NCBI RefSeq assembly: GCF_009937995.1
Contig: NZ_AP021881.1
Span: 496,001-560,000, forward strand
From: Sulfuriferula nivalis
Lineage (GTDB): Bacteria > Pseudomonadota > Gammaproteobacteria > Burkholderiales > Sulfuriferulaceae
Direction of reading: 5' to 3'
DNA length: 64,000 bases
The notes under the pieces were generated by a model. That model was not told the DNA's origin, did not search any database, and worked only from the letters and a program-made list of their open reading frames with translations. Each line of letters opens with the position of its first letter. Within the stretch, counting starts at the first letter, position 1. Of this stretch, positions 27,373 through 36,583 are shown piece by piece. Made by a program: the position numbers and the translations under genes.

Positions 27373-27938
27373 TGTTTGCCTGTTAATTCAATATAGCGTG
27401 CGCGATCCGCAGCAAACTTTGCTTTGGCAGCTGCCATTTCAGTATTTTTCTGAGCGAGCAAGGCTTCGAGGTCGCTGATGCGTTTCATGGTTTCTGCGTA
27501 TTCAGCGCTTTTTGGCGGGAGTTTCGCCAGTTTGGCACGTAGTGGTTCAAGTCGTGCATTGGTGCCATCTATGACTAATTTGTATTGTTCCAAACTGCGA
27601 TCACGTGCCAAGTCAATTTCTGATGGGGAGGTATAGGTATTAAGTAGCGCAGAATCGCGGCGTTTTTGCTCGGTAATTACTTGCGTTTCTTTATCCAGTT
27701 TAGCTTGATCAGCCTGTTGTTGAACTCGTTGTTCAGGGGTGAGTGCGGCAGCGGTTTCTTTGATAATGCTCCCTTTTTTATTCATTTCTATCGTGGCGCG
27801 TCCAGCTGCTTGTGGTGGCATAGTGTCACCATAGTGGGTGACCCCTTGCGCATCTTTCCATTTGTAAATGTCTGCATGGGCAATAGGTGTCAGGCCAAGA
27901 ATAATGAATGTGCTGATGATTTTATATTTGGTGTTCAT
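27369..27938 (-). CDS. DUF4124 domain protein with coiled-coil tail
   Basis: A 189-residue exported protein (signal peptide 1-22, ending PIAHA). The DUF4124 motif DIYKWKDAQGVTHYGDTMPPQA follows at once. The rest is charged and helical, with a likely coiled coil over about residues 110-185 (LEALLAQKNTEMAAAKAKFAADRA). Function is unknown. It overlaps pyrE upstream by four bases and the protease gene downstream by four. Confidence 0.82.
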   Translation of the reverse strand: MNTKYKIISTFIILGLTPIAHADIYKWKDAQGVTHYGDTMPPQAAGRATIEMNKKGSIIKETAAALTPEQRVQQQADQAKLDKETQVITEQKRRDSALLNTYTSPSEIDLARDRSLEQYKLVIDGTNARLEPLRAKLAKLPPKSAEYAETMKRISDLEALLAQKNTEMAAAKAKFAADRARYIELTGKQ

Positions 27939-28582
27939 AGCGTGTTGGCTCCGTAAGTGAGTCGATATTGTGCGACTGCTGGTGCATATTGTTCCATGTT
28001 TGGGTGGCTTTGCAAATAGGTGAGCAAGTCATCCAGATTGGCGATCGCGAAAACAGGAATTTGATATTGCTGCTGCACTTCTTGTACTGCTGATAGTGAA
28101 CCGGTGCCACGCTCCATGCGGTCGATGGCAATGATGACTGCAGCAGGCGTTGCGCCATGCGCGTGGATGATTTCCACTGACTCGCGTACTGATGTGCCGG
28201 CAGAAATGACATCGTCAATAATGAGTACGCGTCCAGCGAGTGGAGCGCCGACAATATTGCCACCCTCGCCGTGATCTTTGGTCTCTTTGCGATTAAAGCT
28301 ATAGGGGGTATTTTTACCTGAATTAGCCAGTGCAATTGCGGTGCTGGCAGCGAGCGGTATGCCTTTATATGCTGGGCCAAACAGCACATCGAATTCTATT
28401 CCTGCAGCGAGTATGGCTTTAGCGTAAAATTCACCTAGTTGTTTTAATGCCAATCCATCGGCAAATAAACCTGCATTGAAAAAATAGGGACTCATGCGTC
28501 CCGCTTTGGTTTTGAATTCACCAAAACGCAATACGCTCTGGTTGATGGAAAACTGTAAAAATTCTTGTCTGAAATCGTTCAT
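27935..28582 (-). CDS. pyrE: Orotate phosphoribosyltransferase
   Basis: A 215-residue enzyme of pyrimidine synthesis that joins orotate and PRPP to OMP. The PRPP-binding motif VLIIDDVISAGTS and the flexible loop FNRKETKDHGEGGNIVG are present, as is the N-terminal FKTKAGRMSPYFFNAG. It is divergent from the xthA-type gene with only 22 bases between starts, so promoters must overlap coding sequence. PRPP is made by prs at 46703. Confidence 0.97.
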   Translation of the reverse strand: MNDFRQEFLQFSINQSVLRFGEFKTKAGRMSPYFFNAGLFADGLALKQLGEFYAKAILAAGIEFDVLFGPAYKGIPLAASTAIALANSGKNTPYSFNRKETKDHGEGGNIVGAPLAGRVLIIDDVISAGTSVRESVEIIHAHGATPAAVIIAIDRMERGTGSLSAVQEVQQQYQIPVFAIANLDDLLTYLQSHPNMEQYAPAVAQYRLTYGANTL

Positions 28583-28604
28583 AAGTATGAAGAAAGCCTA
28601 AAAA

Positions 28605-29375
28605 ATGCGTGTAATTACCGCGAATCTAAATGGTATCCGTTCAGCGACGAGTAAAGGTTTTTTTGACTGGATGCTAAGTCAAAATGCTGATTATATTTGT
28701 GTGCAAGAGCTCAAAGCGCAGCAAGCCGACATGCGTGATGAAATGTTATCACCGAATGGCTATATCGGCTATTTTCATTATGCTGAGAAAAAAGGCTATA
28801 GCGGTGTAGGAATATACAGCAAGCAGCCTGCAGATGAGATAATTGTTGGGCTGGGTATTGCTGACATTGATGCCGAGGGTCGTTATCTGGAAGCACGTTT
28901 TGGTAATTTGAGCATCGTGTCATTGTATTTGCCATCGGGTTCCAGTGGTGATGACAGGCAACAGGTTAAGTTTGATTTTCTGGCGCGGTTTTATCCGCAT
29001 TTGCAGGCGTTAGTTGCCAGTGGGCGCGATGTACTGGTGTGTGGTGACTGGAATATTGCCCATCAGCAAATTGATCTGAAAAACTGGAAATCTAATCAGA
29101 AAAATTCAGGATTTTTACCTGAAGAGCGTGCGTGGATGACGCAAGTTCTGAGTGATCTGAATTGGGTCGATGTGTATCGGGTGTTATACCCTGATGCAAC
29201 GGCAGAGGCTTATACCTGGTGGAGTAATCGCGGTCAGGCGTGGGCGAATAATGTGGGTTGGCGTATTGATTATCAGCTGGCAACACCTGATTTCGCAGCT
29301 AAGGCACAGTCTGCCAGCGTTTACAAAGAGCAACGTTTTTCTGATCATTCGCCCTTAATAGTGGATTATTTGTAA
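28605..29375 (+). CDS. xth: Exodeoxyribonuclease III
   Basis: A 256-residue AP endonuclease/exonuclease of the EEP fold for base-excision repair. Motifs are ITANLNGIRSA, CVQELKAQ (metal-binding Glu), VCGDWNIAH (catalytic Asp/Asn) and the C-terminal RFSDHSPLIVDY (catalytic Asp-His). Its length fits the ExoA/XthA class. Its stop overlaps the start of the next gene by one base. Confidence 0.96.
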   Translation: MRVITANLNGIRSATSKGFFDWMLSQNADYICVQELKAQQADMRDEMLSPNGYIGYFHYAEKKGYSGVGIYSKQPADEIIVGLGIADIDAEGRYLEARFGNLSIVSLYLPSGSSGDDRQQVKFDFLARFYPHLQALVASGRDVLVCGDWNIAHQQIDLKNWKSNQKNSGFLPEERAWMTQVLSDLNWVDVYRVLYPDATAEAYTWWSNRGQAWANNVGWRIDYQLATPDFAAKAQSASVYKEQRFSDHSPLIVDYL

Positions 29376-30742
29376 TGGCCCTACATCCCTGGATATACGC
29401 ACTCAAGGTTTATACCCATCCACGCGTAGCTGGGATGTTGTTTCTCGGCTTTTCGTCGGGATTGCCGCTGTTGCTGGTACTGGGGACGCTGTCGTTCTGG
29501 CTGCGTGAAGCAGGTATAGACCGTTCAACGATAGGGCACTTGTCCTGGGTTGGGTTGGCTTATGGTTTCAAGTGGCTGTGGGCACCGCTGGTTGATAGAG
29601 TGCCGTTGCCATTGCTCACGCGTTGGCTGGGGCGACGTCGGGCGTGGTTGTTGTTGGCGCAAGTCGTGGTCGTGGCAGCGTTGCTGGGTATGGCGAATAC
29701 CGATCCGTCGGTGAGTTTGCAGCCGATGATTTATTTTGCGCTGGCAGTTGCATTTGCTTCAGCAACACAAGATATTGCGCTGGATGCTTACCGTATCGAG
29801 GCTGTTACTCAGGAGAAGCAGGGGGCGATGGCGGCAACCTATCAGGCAGGTTATCGGATTGCGATGATTACTGCGGGCGCAGGTGTGTTGTGGATAGCAT
29901 CGGCTGTGGATGTTACGCCGACAGCGTATGATTTCATGCCGTGGCATGTGGCTTATACAGTGATGGCAGCATGTATGGCAGTAGGGATATTGGCAACTTT
30001 AACTATCAATGAACCCGAGCTGGCGCCAAATCTGATCGCGACACAGGAAGCTGGCGAGGTGCATGATGCGCTGGTGCGGCGTGGTTTACAGGGTAGAACT
30101 TTGCGTGTGGCGAGTTGGATGTATACCGCGGTACTGAGTCCGTTCATGGATTTTATTAAACGCTTTGGCTGGCAAGCAGCGCTGATACTGGCATTGATTG
30201 CGATTTATCGTATATCTGATGTGGTCATGGGGATAATGAGCAATCCATTTTATGTAGACATGGGTTATACCAAGGATGAAGTGGCGATGGTATCCAAGGT
30301 GTATGGCGTGGTGATGACTATCGTGGGTGCCGCTTTGGGCGGGGTGTTGACGGCAAAAATGGGAGTGATGCGCACGCTGTTTCTGGGCGCGGTATTGTCG
30401 GCGAGTACGAATCTGCTGTTCGTTTGGCTGGCAGGATTAGGGCATGACGTGTCAGCGCTGGTGTTTACTGTATCGGCGGATAATTTGTCTGCAGGTATCG
30501 CATCAAGTGCCTTTGTGGCCTATCTGTCGGGTCTGACGAACAGTGCTTATTCAGCAACGCAATATGCGCTGTTTAGTTCGGTGATGTTGATGCTGCCTAA
30601 ATTCATTGCAGGGTTTTCCGGGGATTTTGTTGATGCCTATGGGTATGCCGATTTCTTTACTGCAACGGCATTGTTGGGTGTGCCCGTGCTGTTGTTAGTA
30701 TGGTTGGTTAACCGACAAGAGAAGCGTAATGCTCGAGTTTAG
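29375..30742 (+). CDS. ampG: AmpG-family MFS permease (muropeptide import)
   Basis: A 455-residue transporter with 12 or more hydrophobic segments. Family blocks are GFSSGLPLLLVLGTLSFWLREAGI, LAYGFKWLWAPLVDRVPLPLL and FASATQDIALDAYRIE. AmpG proteins import anhydromuropeptides released by lytic transglycosylases for recycling, which fits the peptidoglycan genes elsewhere in the window. The start overlaps the nuclease gene by one base and its end overlaps the next gene by 14. Confidence 0.9.
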   Translation: MALHPWIYALKVYTHPRVAGMLFLGFSSGLPLLLVLGTLSFWLREAGIDRSTIGHLSWVGLAYGFKWLWAPLVDRVPLPLLTRWLGRRRAWLLLAQVVVVAALLGMANTDPSVSLQPMIYFALAVAFASATQDIALDAYRIEAVTQEKQGAMAATYQAGYRIAMITAGAGVLWIASAVDVTPTAYDFMPWHVAYTVMAACMAVGILATLTINEPELAPNLIATQEAGEVHDALVRRGLQGRTLRVASWMYTAVLSPFMDFIKRFGWQAALILALIAIYRISDVVMGIMSNPFYVDMGYTKDEVAMVSKVYGVVMTIVGAALGGVLTAKMGVMRTLFLGAVLSASTNLLFVWLAGLGHDVSALVFTVSADNLSAGIASSAFVAYLSGLTNSAYSATQYALFSSVMLMLPKFIAGFSGDFVDAYGYADFFTATALLGVPVLLLVWLVNRQEKRNARV

Positions 30743-31397
30743 TTTAATTTCTGTATTTTTAGTCGGGCTGTTGGGTGGCGTGCATTGTGTGGGGATGTGT
30801 GGTGGCATAGTGACGGCGTTGTCATTTGCCACACCAAATAATAAGCCTAGTCTGGCGATGCTGTTGGGTTATAACTTTGGGCGTATTTTGAGTTACGCAA
30901 TTGCGGGGGGTATTGCGGGTGCGATAGGGGCGAGTAGCTTGTTGCTGAATGACTTTATGCCAATTTCGCGTGGACTGTATGCTTTTGCCAGTGTGATGAT
31001 GATTTTGCTGGGCTTGTATTTGGCAGGATTGTCGCGTGCGGTGTTGGTGCTGGAACGGGTGGGTGGACATATCTGGCAGCGTTTGCAGCCTTTGATGAAG
31101 CGCCTGCTGCCTGTACGAAATGCGCCGCAAGCGGTGTTGGTGGGGATGATATGGGGCTGGTTGCCGTGCGGGTTGGTGTATTCAATACTGATTTCGGCTT
31201 TAGCGACAGGCAGTGCTGCTCAGGGTGCATTGGTGATGGCGATATTTGGAATGGGCACTTTGCCTAATCTGTTGGCTATGGGTATGTTGGCTAAACATTT
31301 GCAGGCATTTACACGTCGTCCAGCGGTGCGCTTATTGGCTGGATTACTGGTGGTGACTTTTGGCGTGCTGGGTTTGGCGCGTCTGTTATTGAATTAG
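30729..31397 (+). CDS. DsbD_2 / TauE-SafE-type membrane protein
   Basis: A 222-residue protein with about six hydrophobic segments. The first helix carries HCVGMCGGI and the fourth LPCGLVYS, the paired cysteine-bearing helices typical of the DsbD_2 group annotated as sulfite exporter or cytochrome-biogenesis-like. These proteins are linked to thiol or copper handling, often near cytochrome oxidase genes; no such genes are nearby here. Substrate remains open. Confidence 0.8.
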   Translation: MLEFSLISVFLVGLLGGVHCVGMCGGIVTALSFATPNNKPSLAMLLGYNFGRILSYAIAGGIAGAIGASSLLLNDFMPISRGLYAFASVMMILLGLYLAGLSRAVLVLERVGGHIWQRLQPLMKRLLPVRNAPQAVLVGMIWGWLPCGLVYSILISALATGSAAQGALVMAIFGMGTLPNLLAMGMLAKHLQAFTRRPAVRLLAGLLVVTFGVLGLARLLLN

Positions 31398-31403
31398 GAA
31401 AAT

Positions 31404-32681
31404 ATGAATACAAATGAATTGCAGCCGCCACTCAGACAGCTGTTGAAACGAGCTGCGGTGGCGATTGATGCGGTGGTGCATAAGGGTCAAAATCTGAACA
31501 AGATTATGGCAGCACAGCCTCTGGCTGGTCGCGCGACGGTGCAGGATATGTGTTATGCCAGTCTGCGTGAGTATGGCGAGCTGGCAGCAATGCGCGATGC
31601 ATTGTTGACCAAGCCATTGACCGACAGTGTGGTTGCGTGTTTGTTGGTGGTCGCATTGCGTCAGGTGCGTGCACGTCCAGATGCGACACATACAGTTGTG
31701 AACGAGGCAGTTGAAGCCGCAGCCGCAGTACAGCCTTGGGCGCGCGGGCTGGCAAATGCGGTATTGCGTAACTATTTGCGGCAAGTTGATAGCCTGGCGG
31801 AAAAGCTGGCAAGTAACCCGGTAGCAAATTGGAATTATCCGCAATGGTGGATAGATAAAGTGACGCTGGCATATCCGCAACATTGGCAAGCATTATTGAC
31901 AGCCGGTAATCAGCATCCACCAATGACATTACGGGTGAATACGCAGCACGGCAGTACGTTGAATTATCTGGAATGTTTGCAAGATGAGGGCATAACTGCG
32001 CAGCAAGTGGGCGATTCGGCATTGCAGTTAAACCAGCCGTGTGCAGTTACAGCTTTGCCAGGATTCGCTACTGGACGAGTTTCGGTGCAGGACGCAGGTG
32101 CGCAGCTGGCTGCGATTTTGCTGGATGCGCAAGACGGCCAGCGTGTGCTGGATGCTTGTGCGGCGCCAGGCGGTAAGACCGGGCATATTTTAGAGCTGGC
32201 AGATGTGCAGCTGACGGCTTTGGATAACGATGAATCGCGTTTAGTCCGTGTGCGCGAGAATCTGGCGCGGTTGCAGTTAAATGCAACGTTGCTGGTGGGT
32301 GATGCGGCCCAACCTGGCAGATGGTGGGATGGCGTAGCCTATGATCGTATTTTGGCCGATGTGCCATGTAGTGCATCGGGTGTGGTACGCCGCCATCCTG
32401 ATATTAAATGGCTGCGTCGCCCAGATGATATTGCGTTTTTTGCAGTACAGCAGGCGAAGATTTTAACGGCACTCTGGTCATGTCTGGCTGTGGGTGGTAA
32501 ATTGCTCTACGCGACTTGTTCTATTTTCCCTGAAGAAAATCAGCAGCAAGTTGATGCTTTCCTGGCGTGCCATACTGATGCACGACAATTGTCGCTGGCA
32601 GGGGATTGGGTAACACCAGGGCAGTTATTAGTGAATGACCAACATGATGGATTCTTTTATGCATTGCTGGAAAAAATTTAA
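31404..32681 (+). CDS. rsmB: 16S rRNA (cytosine967-C5)-methyltransferase
   Basis: A 425-residue enzyme. Residues 1-140 form the NusB-like RNA-binding domain (VVACLLVVALRQVRARP, then HTVVNEAVEAAA). The SAM domain carries LDACAAPGGKTGHILE, the first catalytic cysteine in DVPCSASGVVRRHPDIKW and the second in YATCSIFPEEN. It is the first gene of the conserved rsmB-DUF4390-NtrY-NtrX-like run. Confidence 0.96.
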   Translation: MNTNELQPPLRQLLKRAAVAIDAVVHKGQNLNKIMAAQPLAGRATVQDMCYASLREYGELAAMRDALLTKPLTDSVVACLLVVALRQVRARPDATHTVVNEAVEAAAAVQPWARGLANAVLRNYLRQVDSLAEKLASNPVANWNYPQWWIDKVTLAYPQHWQALLTAGNQHPPMTLRVNTQHGSTLNYLECLQDEGITAQQVGDSALQLNQPCAVTALPGFATGRVSVQDAGAQLAAILLDAQDGQRVLDACAAPGGKTGHILELADVQLTALDNDESRLVRVRENLARLQLNATLLVGDAAQPGRWWDGVAYDRILADVPCSASGVVRRHPDIKWLRRPDDIAFFAVQQAKILTALWSCLAVGGKLLYATCSIFPEENQQQVDAFLACHTDARQLSLAGDWVTPGQLLVNDQHDGFFYALLEKI

Positions 32682-33222
32682 GCTGTGGCTGGCGCTGTCA
32701 TTGCTGGTGTTAAGTAGCAGTGGGTGGGCAGCGACCGAAGGGATACAAATTAAATCGGCTGAGTTACGTCTCGCCGATGATGTCTATTATTTGCATGCGC
32801 AAATGCTGGTGACGCCAAATCCTACGATGGAGGAAGCGTTACGGAAAGGTGTGTCGCTCTATTTTGTGACCGAGTTTGAGCTTAAGCGCCCACGCTGGTA
32901 TTGGTTGAATGAGGATATAGCCACATACAGTCGCGTCAGTCGCTTATCGTATAACGCCTTGCTGCGGCAATATGTGGTGTCGGGTGTCAATATACATGCG
33001 CATAGTGTGGATAAGCTGGAGGATGCGTTAATGGTGTTGGGTGAGGTGAGTGCCGTGCCTATCATCACCCGGAATGAATTGACGCAGCAAGCGATCTATT
33101 CTGCAAAACTGACCATGCGTCTGGATACGACGCAACTGCCTAAGCCTTTGCAAATTAATGCATTGGCGACGGGCAAGTGGGATCTGGAAGCAACTCCTAT
33201 GGTGTGGACGTTTAAACCTTGA
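32659..33222 (+). CDS. DUF4390 domain protein
   Basis: A 187-residue exported protein. The start at 32659 gives MHCWKKFKLWLALSLLVLSS, a clear signal peptide, so it was preferred over ATG codons at 32635-32647 that lie deeper in rsmB. The body includes GIQIKSAELRLADDVYYLHAQ, a conserved SRVSRLSYNALLRQYVV region and the end LPKPLQINALATGKWDL. The function of DUF4390 is not established, but it is a steady neighbour of ntrY-like kinases in betaproteobacteria. Confidence 0.85.
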   Translation: MHCWKKFKLWLALSLLVLSSSGWAATEGIQIKSAELRLADDVYYLHAQMLVTPNPTMEEALRKGVSLYFVTEFELKRPRWYWLNEDIATYSRVSRLSYNALLRQYVVSGVNIHAHSVDKLEDALMVLGEVSAVPIITRNELTQQAIYSAKLTMRLDTTQLPKPLQINALATGKWDLEATPMVWTFKP

Positions 33223-35348
33223 AATTTTTAGTTCTAATCAGTTTTGTTGTCGGCGCTGGATTAGTTTATTTACTCTCTAGTGCTAGCGCGAATACAGACC
33301 TGTTTGCCCAGCATTTTACCTGGTTGTTGGTGGCAACAGGTGTGCTTGTTGCCGCCATGGTGGCGCTGGTTATTTACCAAATCATGCAATTGCGCTACAA
33401 AGTGCGTGCAGGTGTGTTTGGCACCAAGCTGACCATACGTTTGATTTTGGTATTCGGTCTGATGACCTTGTTGCCGGGTGCCGTTGTTTATGCGGTGTCT
33501 GTGCAGTTTTTGTCCAAGAGTATTGAGTCCTGGTTTGACGTGCGGGTGGATACAGCACTTAGCAGTGGTTTGAATCTTGGTCAGGCTGTGCTGGATAATT
33601 TGCAGCATGATACGGCCAGAAAAGCTGAGTCTATGGCGCAAACTTTGGCGGAAGCGCCAGTTGCCAAGCATGCTACGTTACTTAACAGTTTGCGCGAACA
33701 GTATGGCGTGCAGGAAACTACCTTATTTACGGATAGAGGCAAGCTCATCTCATTCTCAGGGAATGAGCGATCAGGGCTGAATCCTACTGCGCCTGACAAC
33801 AGTATTTTGCAACAGGTGCGCCAACAGCAGACATATTCGCGGATAGAAAATTGGGGTGACAAGGGCTTGTATGTCCATATTGTTGTGCCGGTTAATGTGC
33901 TGTCGTTTACTGAAAGCATACGCGTTTTGCAAGTGCTGCAGCCTGTGCCGCAAAAGCTGGCTGAGGATGCGGAGGCAGTGCGACTGGCGTATCAGGATTA
34001 TCAGGAGTTGTCGATTTCCCGTTTAGGGTTGAAACGGTTGTATGGGCTGACGCTAACCTTGGCGATGGTGTTGGCATTGTTAGCGACTATTGCTTTGGCA
34101 TTTTTAATCAGCGAGCAAATGGCCGCGCCGCTGCGTGCGCTGGCAAAAGGTACGCGCGCGGTGGCAAAAGGTGATTTCAGTCAGGTGCATCCTGTTAATA
34201 GTCGGGATGAATTGGGGATGCTGACGCAGTCATTTAATCGAATGACGCGGCAATTAGCCGAGGCGCGGCAAGCGACGGTGGATGGCCATGCCCAAATCGA
34301 GAAATCCCATGCTTATCTGGAGACGATATTAGCGAATCTGACCTCGGGGGTCATTGCGTTTGATGAGCAACTGCGTGTACGTAGTATTAATCCTGCTGCT
34401 GTGCAAATATTGGGTGTGGATGAAATGCTGATGCGAGGGCTGCAACCTTATCAATGGGCCAGCCATGTGCCACAGCTGGCTGATTTTGCGAATTTGGTGG
34501 CTGAGCAGTTCCAGACCCATACTGCGCAGGATTGGCAGCAGCAAATTACTTATCGCCCACCCCACGATAAACGTGTTTTGTTAATGCGTGGGACAAAATT
34601 GCCGAGCGGGATAGATAGCGGTTTTATCCTGGTATTTGACGATATTACACATTTGGTACGCGCCCAGCGTGATGCGGCATGGGGTGAGGTGGCGCGACGT
34701 TTGGCACATGAAATCAAAAATCCGCTTACGCCTATACAATTATCGGCAGAACGGATTGAACATAAATTTGCGAGTAAATTAAATTCTCCCGATGCTGAGG
34801 TGTTGCGTCGTTCTACGCAAACTATTGTGACTCAAGTGTCATTGATGAAAGAAATGGTGAATGCGTTTGCGGAATATGCGAAAACACCGTCAGCATTGTT
34901 GCAACCCGTTAATTTGAACGCGCTGATTCATGAGGTACTGGCACTCTATGGTCATGATGAACGTATCGATTTGAATTTGACTGAACCTTTGCCGCTGGTG
35001 ATGGGCGATGCCAAGCTGTTGCGTCAGGTGATTCATAATTTGCTGCAAAATGCACAGGATGCGCTGGTTGATATCGTAGATCCGAAGATAGATATTATTA
35101 CCCGTGTTGCTGAGCAAACTGTGCAGTTAATGGTGATGGATAATGGTATTGGATTGTCTGAACAGGTTAAAGACAGACTGTTTGAGCCTTATGCTACGAC
35201 TAAGTCGAAGGGGACGGGTTTGGGTTTGGCAATAGTGAAAAAAATTATAGAAGAACATCATGGTGCGATTCGTATGGAAAATCGGGATGAAGGTGGTGTG
35301 GTCGTATGTATACGGCTACCTATAGTGGAAGATGGAGTGCAAGTATGA
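33219..35348 (+). CDS. NtrY-like sensor histidine kinase
   Basis: A 709-residue membrane kinase. Two to three N-terminal membrane segments (about residues 1-25, 30-50, 70-95), a periplasmic sensor region, another membrane helix near 270-295, HAMP at about 297-345, PAS at about 365-470, the HisKA H-box EVARRLAHEIKNPLTPIQLS, and the ATPase boxes NLLQNAQDAL, DNGIGL and GTGLGLAIV. It starts with TTG overlapping the previous stop (TTGA), so expression probably depends on coupling to DUF4390. The partner is the next gene. NtrY kinases respond to nitrogen or redox cues; the signal here is unknown. Confidence 0.9.
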   Translation: MKFLVLISFVVGAGLVYLLSSASANTDLFAQHFTWLLVATGVLVAAMVALVIYQIMQLRYKVRAGVFGTKLTIRLILVFGLMTLLPGAVVYAVSVQFLSKSIESWFDVRVDTALSSGLNLGQAVLDNLQHDTARKAESMAQTLAEAPVAKHATLLNSLREQYGVQETTLFTDRGKLISFSGNERSGLNPTAPDNSILQQVRQQQTYSRIENWGDKGLYVHIVVPVNVLSFTESIRVLQVLQPVPQKLAEDAEAVRLAYQDYQELSISRLGLKRLYGLTLTLAMVLALLATIALAFLISEQMAAPLRALAKGTRAVAKGDFSQVHPVNSRDELGMLTQSFNRMTRQLAEARQATVDGHAQIEKSHAYLETILANLTSGVIAFDEQLRVRSINPAAVQILGVDEMLMRGLQPYQWASHVPQLADFANLVAEQFQTHTAQDWQQQITYRPPHDKRVLLMRGTKLPSGIDSGFILVFDDITHLVRAQRDAAWGEVARRLAHEIKNPLTPIQLSAERIEHKFASKLNSPDAEVLRRSTQTIVTQVSLMKEMVNAFAEYAKTPSALLQPVNLNALIHEVLALYGHDERIDLNLTEPLPLVMGDAKLLRQVIHNLLQNAQDALVDIVDPKIDIITRVAEQTVQLMVMDNGIGLSEQVKDRLFEPYATTKSKGTGLGLAIVKKIIEEHHGAIRMENRDEGGVVVCIRLPIVEDGVQV

Positions 35349-35992
35349 GCGGGCAGATTTTAATTGTCGATGATGAAATGGGTATACGCGAGTTACTGTC
35401 GGAAATTTTGACAGACGAGGGTTATGATGTGACTGTGGCTGAGAATGCAGCAGCGGCACAAAGCTACCGTGAAACCACACAGCCAGATTTAGTATTGTTG
35501 GATATATGGATGCCAGATATTGATGGTGTGAGTTTGCTGAAGCATTGGTCGGCTTCTGGACTGCTAACCATGCCTGTGGTGATGATGTCAGGGCACGGGA
35601 CGATAGATACGGCTGTAGAAGCCACGCGTATCGGTGCGGTTGGATTTCTGGAAAAACCGATTGCACTGAAAAAATTGCTAGCTACTGTCATGGATGTTTT
35701 GAAGCAGCACCCTGTAAACAGTGTTGCGACTGCTCCGGCTGTTACGACAGTTTTGGATAAGGTGATATCTCCGCTAGAGCCGATGTTAACTGGTTCAGAT
35801 AGTGATGATTGTATAGTGGATATGAGTTTGCCACTACGTGAAGCGCGAGATCAGTTTGAGCGTTTGTATTTTGAGCGGCTGATACAGCAGACAGAAGGTA
35901 ATGTGACTTATATTGCAGAACTGGCCGAAGTTGAGCGCACTCACCTGTACCGCAAATTAAAACAATTAGGTGTGAAGATACCTAAGAAATGA
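35345..35992 (+). CDS. Response regulator: receiver plus Fis-type HTH, no AAA+ domain
   Basis: A 215-residue regulator. The receiver (about 3-120) has the acidic pair DDE, the phospho-acceptor in LVLLDIWMPDIDG, threonine/serine in MMSGHGT and lysine in EKPIALKKLL. A variable linker follows, then a Fis-type helix-turn-helix at about 165-212 (LIQQTEGNVTYIAELAEVERTHLYRKLKQLGV). NtrX proteins normally carry a sigma-54-activating AAA+ module between these parts; here it is absent, so direct sigma-54 activation is not expected. The ATG overlaps the kinase stop (ATGA). Confidence 0.9.
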   Translation: MSGQILIVDDEMGIRELLSEILTDEGYDVTVAENAAAAQSYRETTQPDLVLLDIWMPDIDGVSLLKHWSASGLLTMPVVMMSGHGTIDTAVEATRIGAVGFLEKPIALKKLLATVMDVLKQHPVNSVATAPAVTTVLDKVISPLEPMLTGSDSDDCIVDMSLPLREARDQFERLYFERLIQQTEGNVTYIAELAEVERTHLYRKLKQLGVKIPKK

Positions 35993-36009
35993 AACAGTCC
36001 CTGTTCTTA

Positions 36010-36034
36010 ATTACAGAAAATTTTCTGTAATTTT
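36010..36034 (+). terminator. Palindromic terminator after the two-component operon
   Basis: An 11-bp perfect inverted repeat with no spacer (ATTACAGAAAA at 36010-36020 with TTTTCTGTAAT at 36021-36031) is followed by TTT. It lies 18 bases after the response-regulator stop. Confidence 0.6.
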
Positions 36035-36047
36035 GTACTGATAAAAT

Positions 36048-36083
36048 ATGAAACGGGGATGGCTGCTGCTATCCCCGTTTCAT
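36048..36083 (-). terminator. Strong hairpin between convergent genes
   Basis: A perfect 13-bp stem, ATGAAACGGGGAT (36048-36060) with ATCCCCGTTTCAT (36071-36083), closes a ten-base loop five bases beyond the lipoprotein stop. On the minus strand it is followed by ATTTTAT. It probably terminates the lipoprotein transcript and also blocks read-through from the plus strand. Confidence 0.75.
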
Positions 36084-36087
36084 AAGA

Positions 36088-36543
36088 TTAGAATGCCACG
36101 CGCGTCGTACCGCCACCACTGAGTACACGGACTCTGTCGCCAACGCGGAATTGTTCGTTGACATCAACAGCCTGAGTGATAGCGATGGTGCGGCCTGAAT
36201 CAAGTCTTACTGTGATTTCCACGCCATTTTGGGCTGTCACTTTCTCTTCTATTGCTGAGCCGCCCAAGCCACCTAAGACTGCGCCCAAGACTGCACCAGC
36301 AATCTGACCATTTCCACCACCAATCTGGCTGCCAGCAATACCGCCGACGGCAGCACCGCCTATGGTGCCTACAGGAGATTTAGTGCCCTCAATTTTAACG
36401 TTGCGCAGCGCCTGGATGACACCCATTTGTACTTCTTGTACTGTCCGTGCCTGATTGCGCGAATAGTCACTACTACCTAAACCACCGGCACAACCAGTGA
36501 GTGCCAGCGTGCTAACCATGAGTGCTGCAAGTAATTTGTTCAT
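36088..36543 (-). CDS. Glycine-zipper 2TM outer-membrane lipoprotein (SlyB/Pcp-like)
   Basis: A 151-residue lipoprotein. The start at 36543 gives MNKLLAALMVSTLALTGCAGG with a proper lipobox; longer upstream starts would spoil the signal peptide. The glycine-zipper region at about 60-110 (GTIGGAAVGGIAGSQIGGG, then GAVLGAVLGGLGGSA) is the 2TM motif, and the C-terminal part (VEITVRLDSGRTIAITQ, then FRVGDRVRVLSGGG) is the beta domain of the SlyB family. It supports envelope integrity. Ends in a strong hairpin. Confidence 0.9.
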   Translation of the reverse strand: MNKLLAALMVSTLALTGCAGGLGSSDYSRNQARTVQEVQMGVIQALRNVKIEGTKSPVGTIGGAAVGGIAGSQIGGGNGQIAGAVLGAVLGGLGGSAIEEKVTAQNGVEITVRLDSGRTIAITQAVDVNEQFRVGDRVRVLSGGGTTRVAF

Positions 36544-36583
36544 TTTCAAGCTCCCGTGAAAGATATGATATAGATAATACTGC

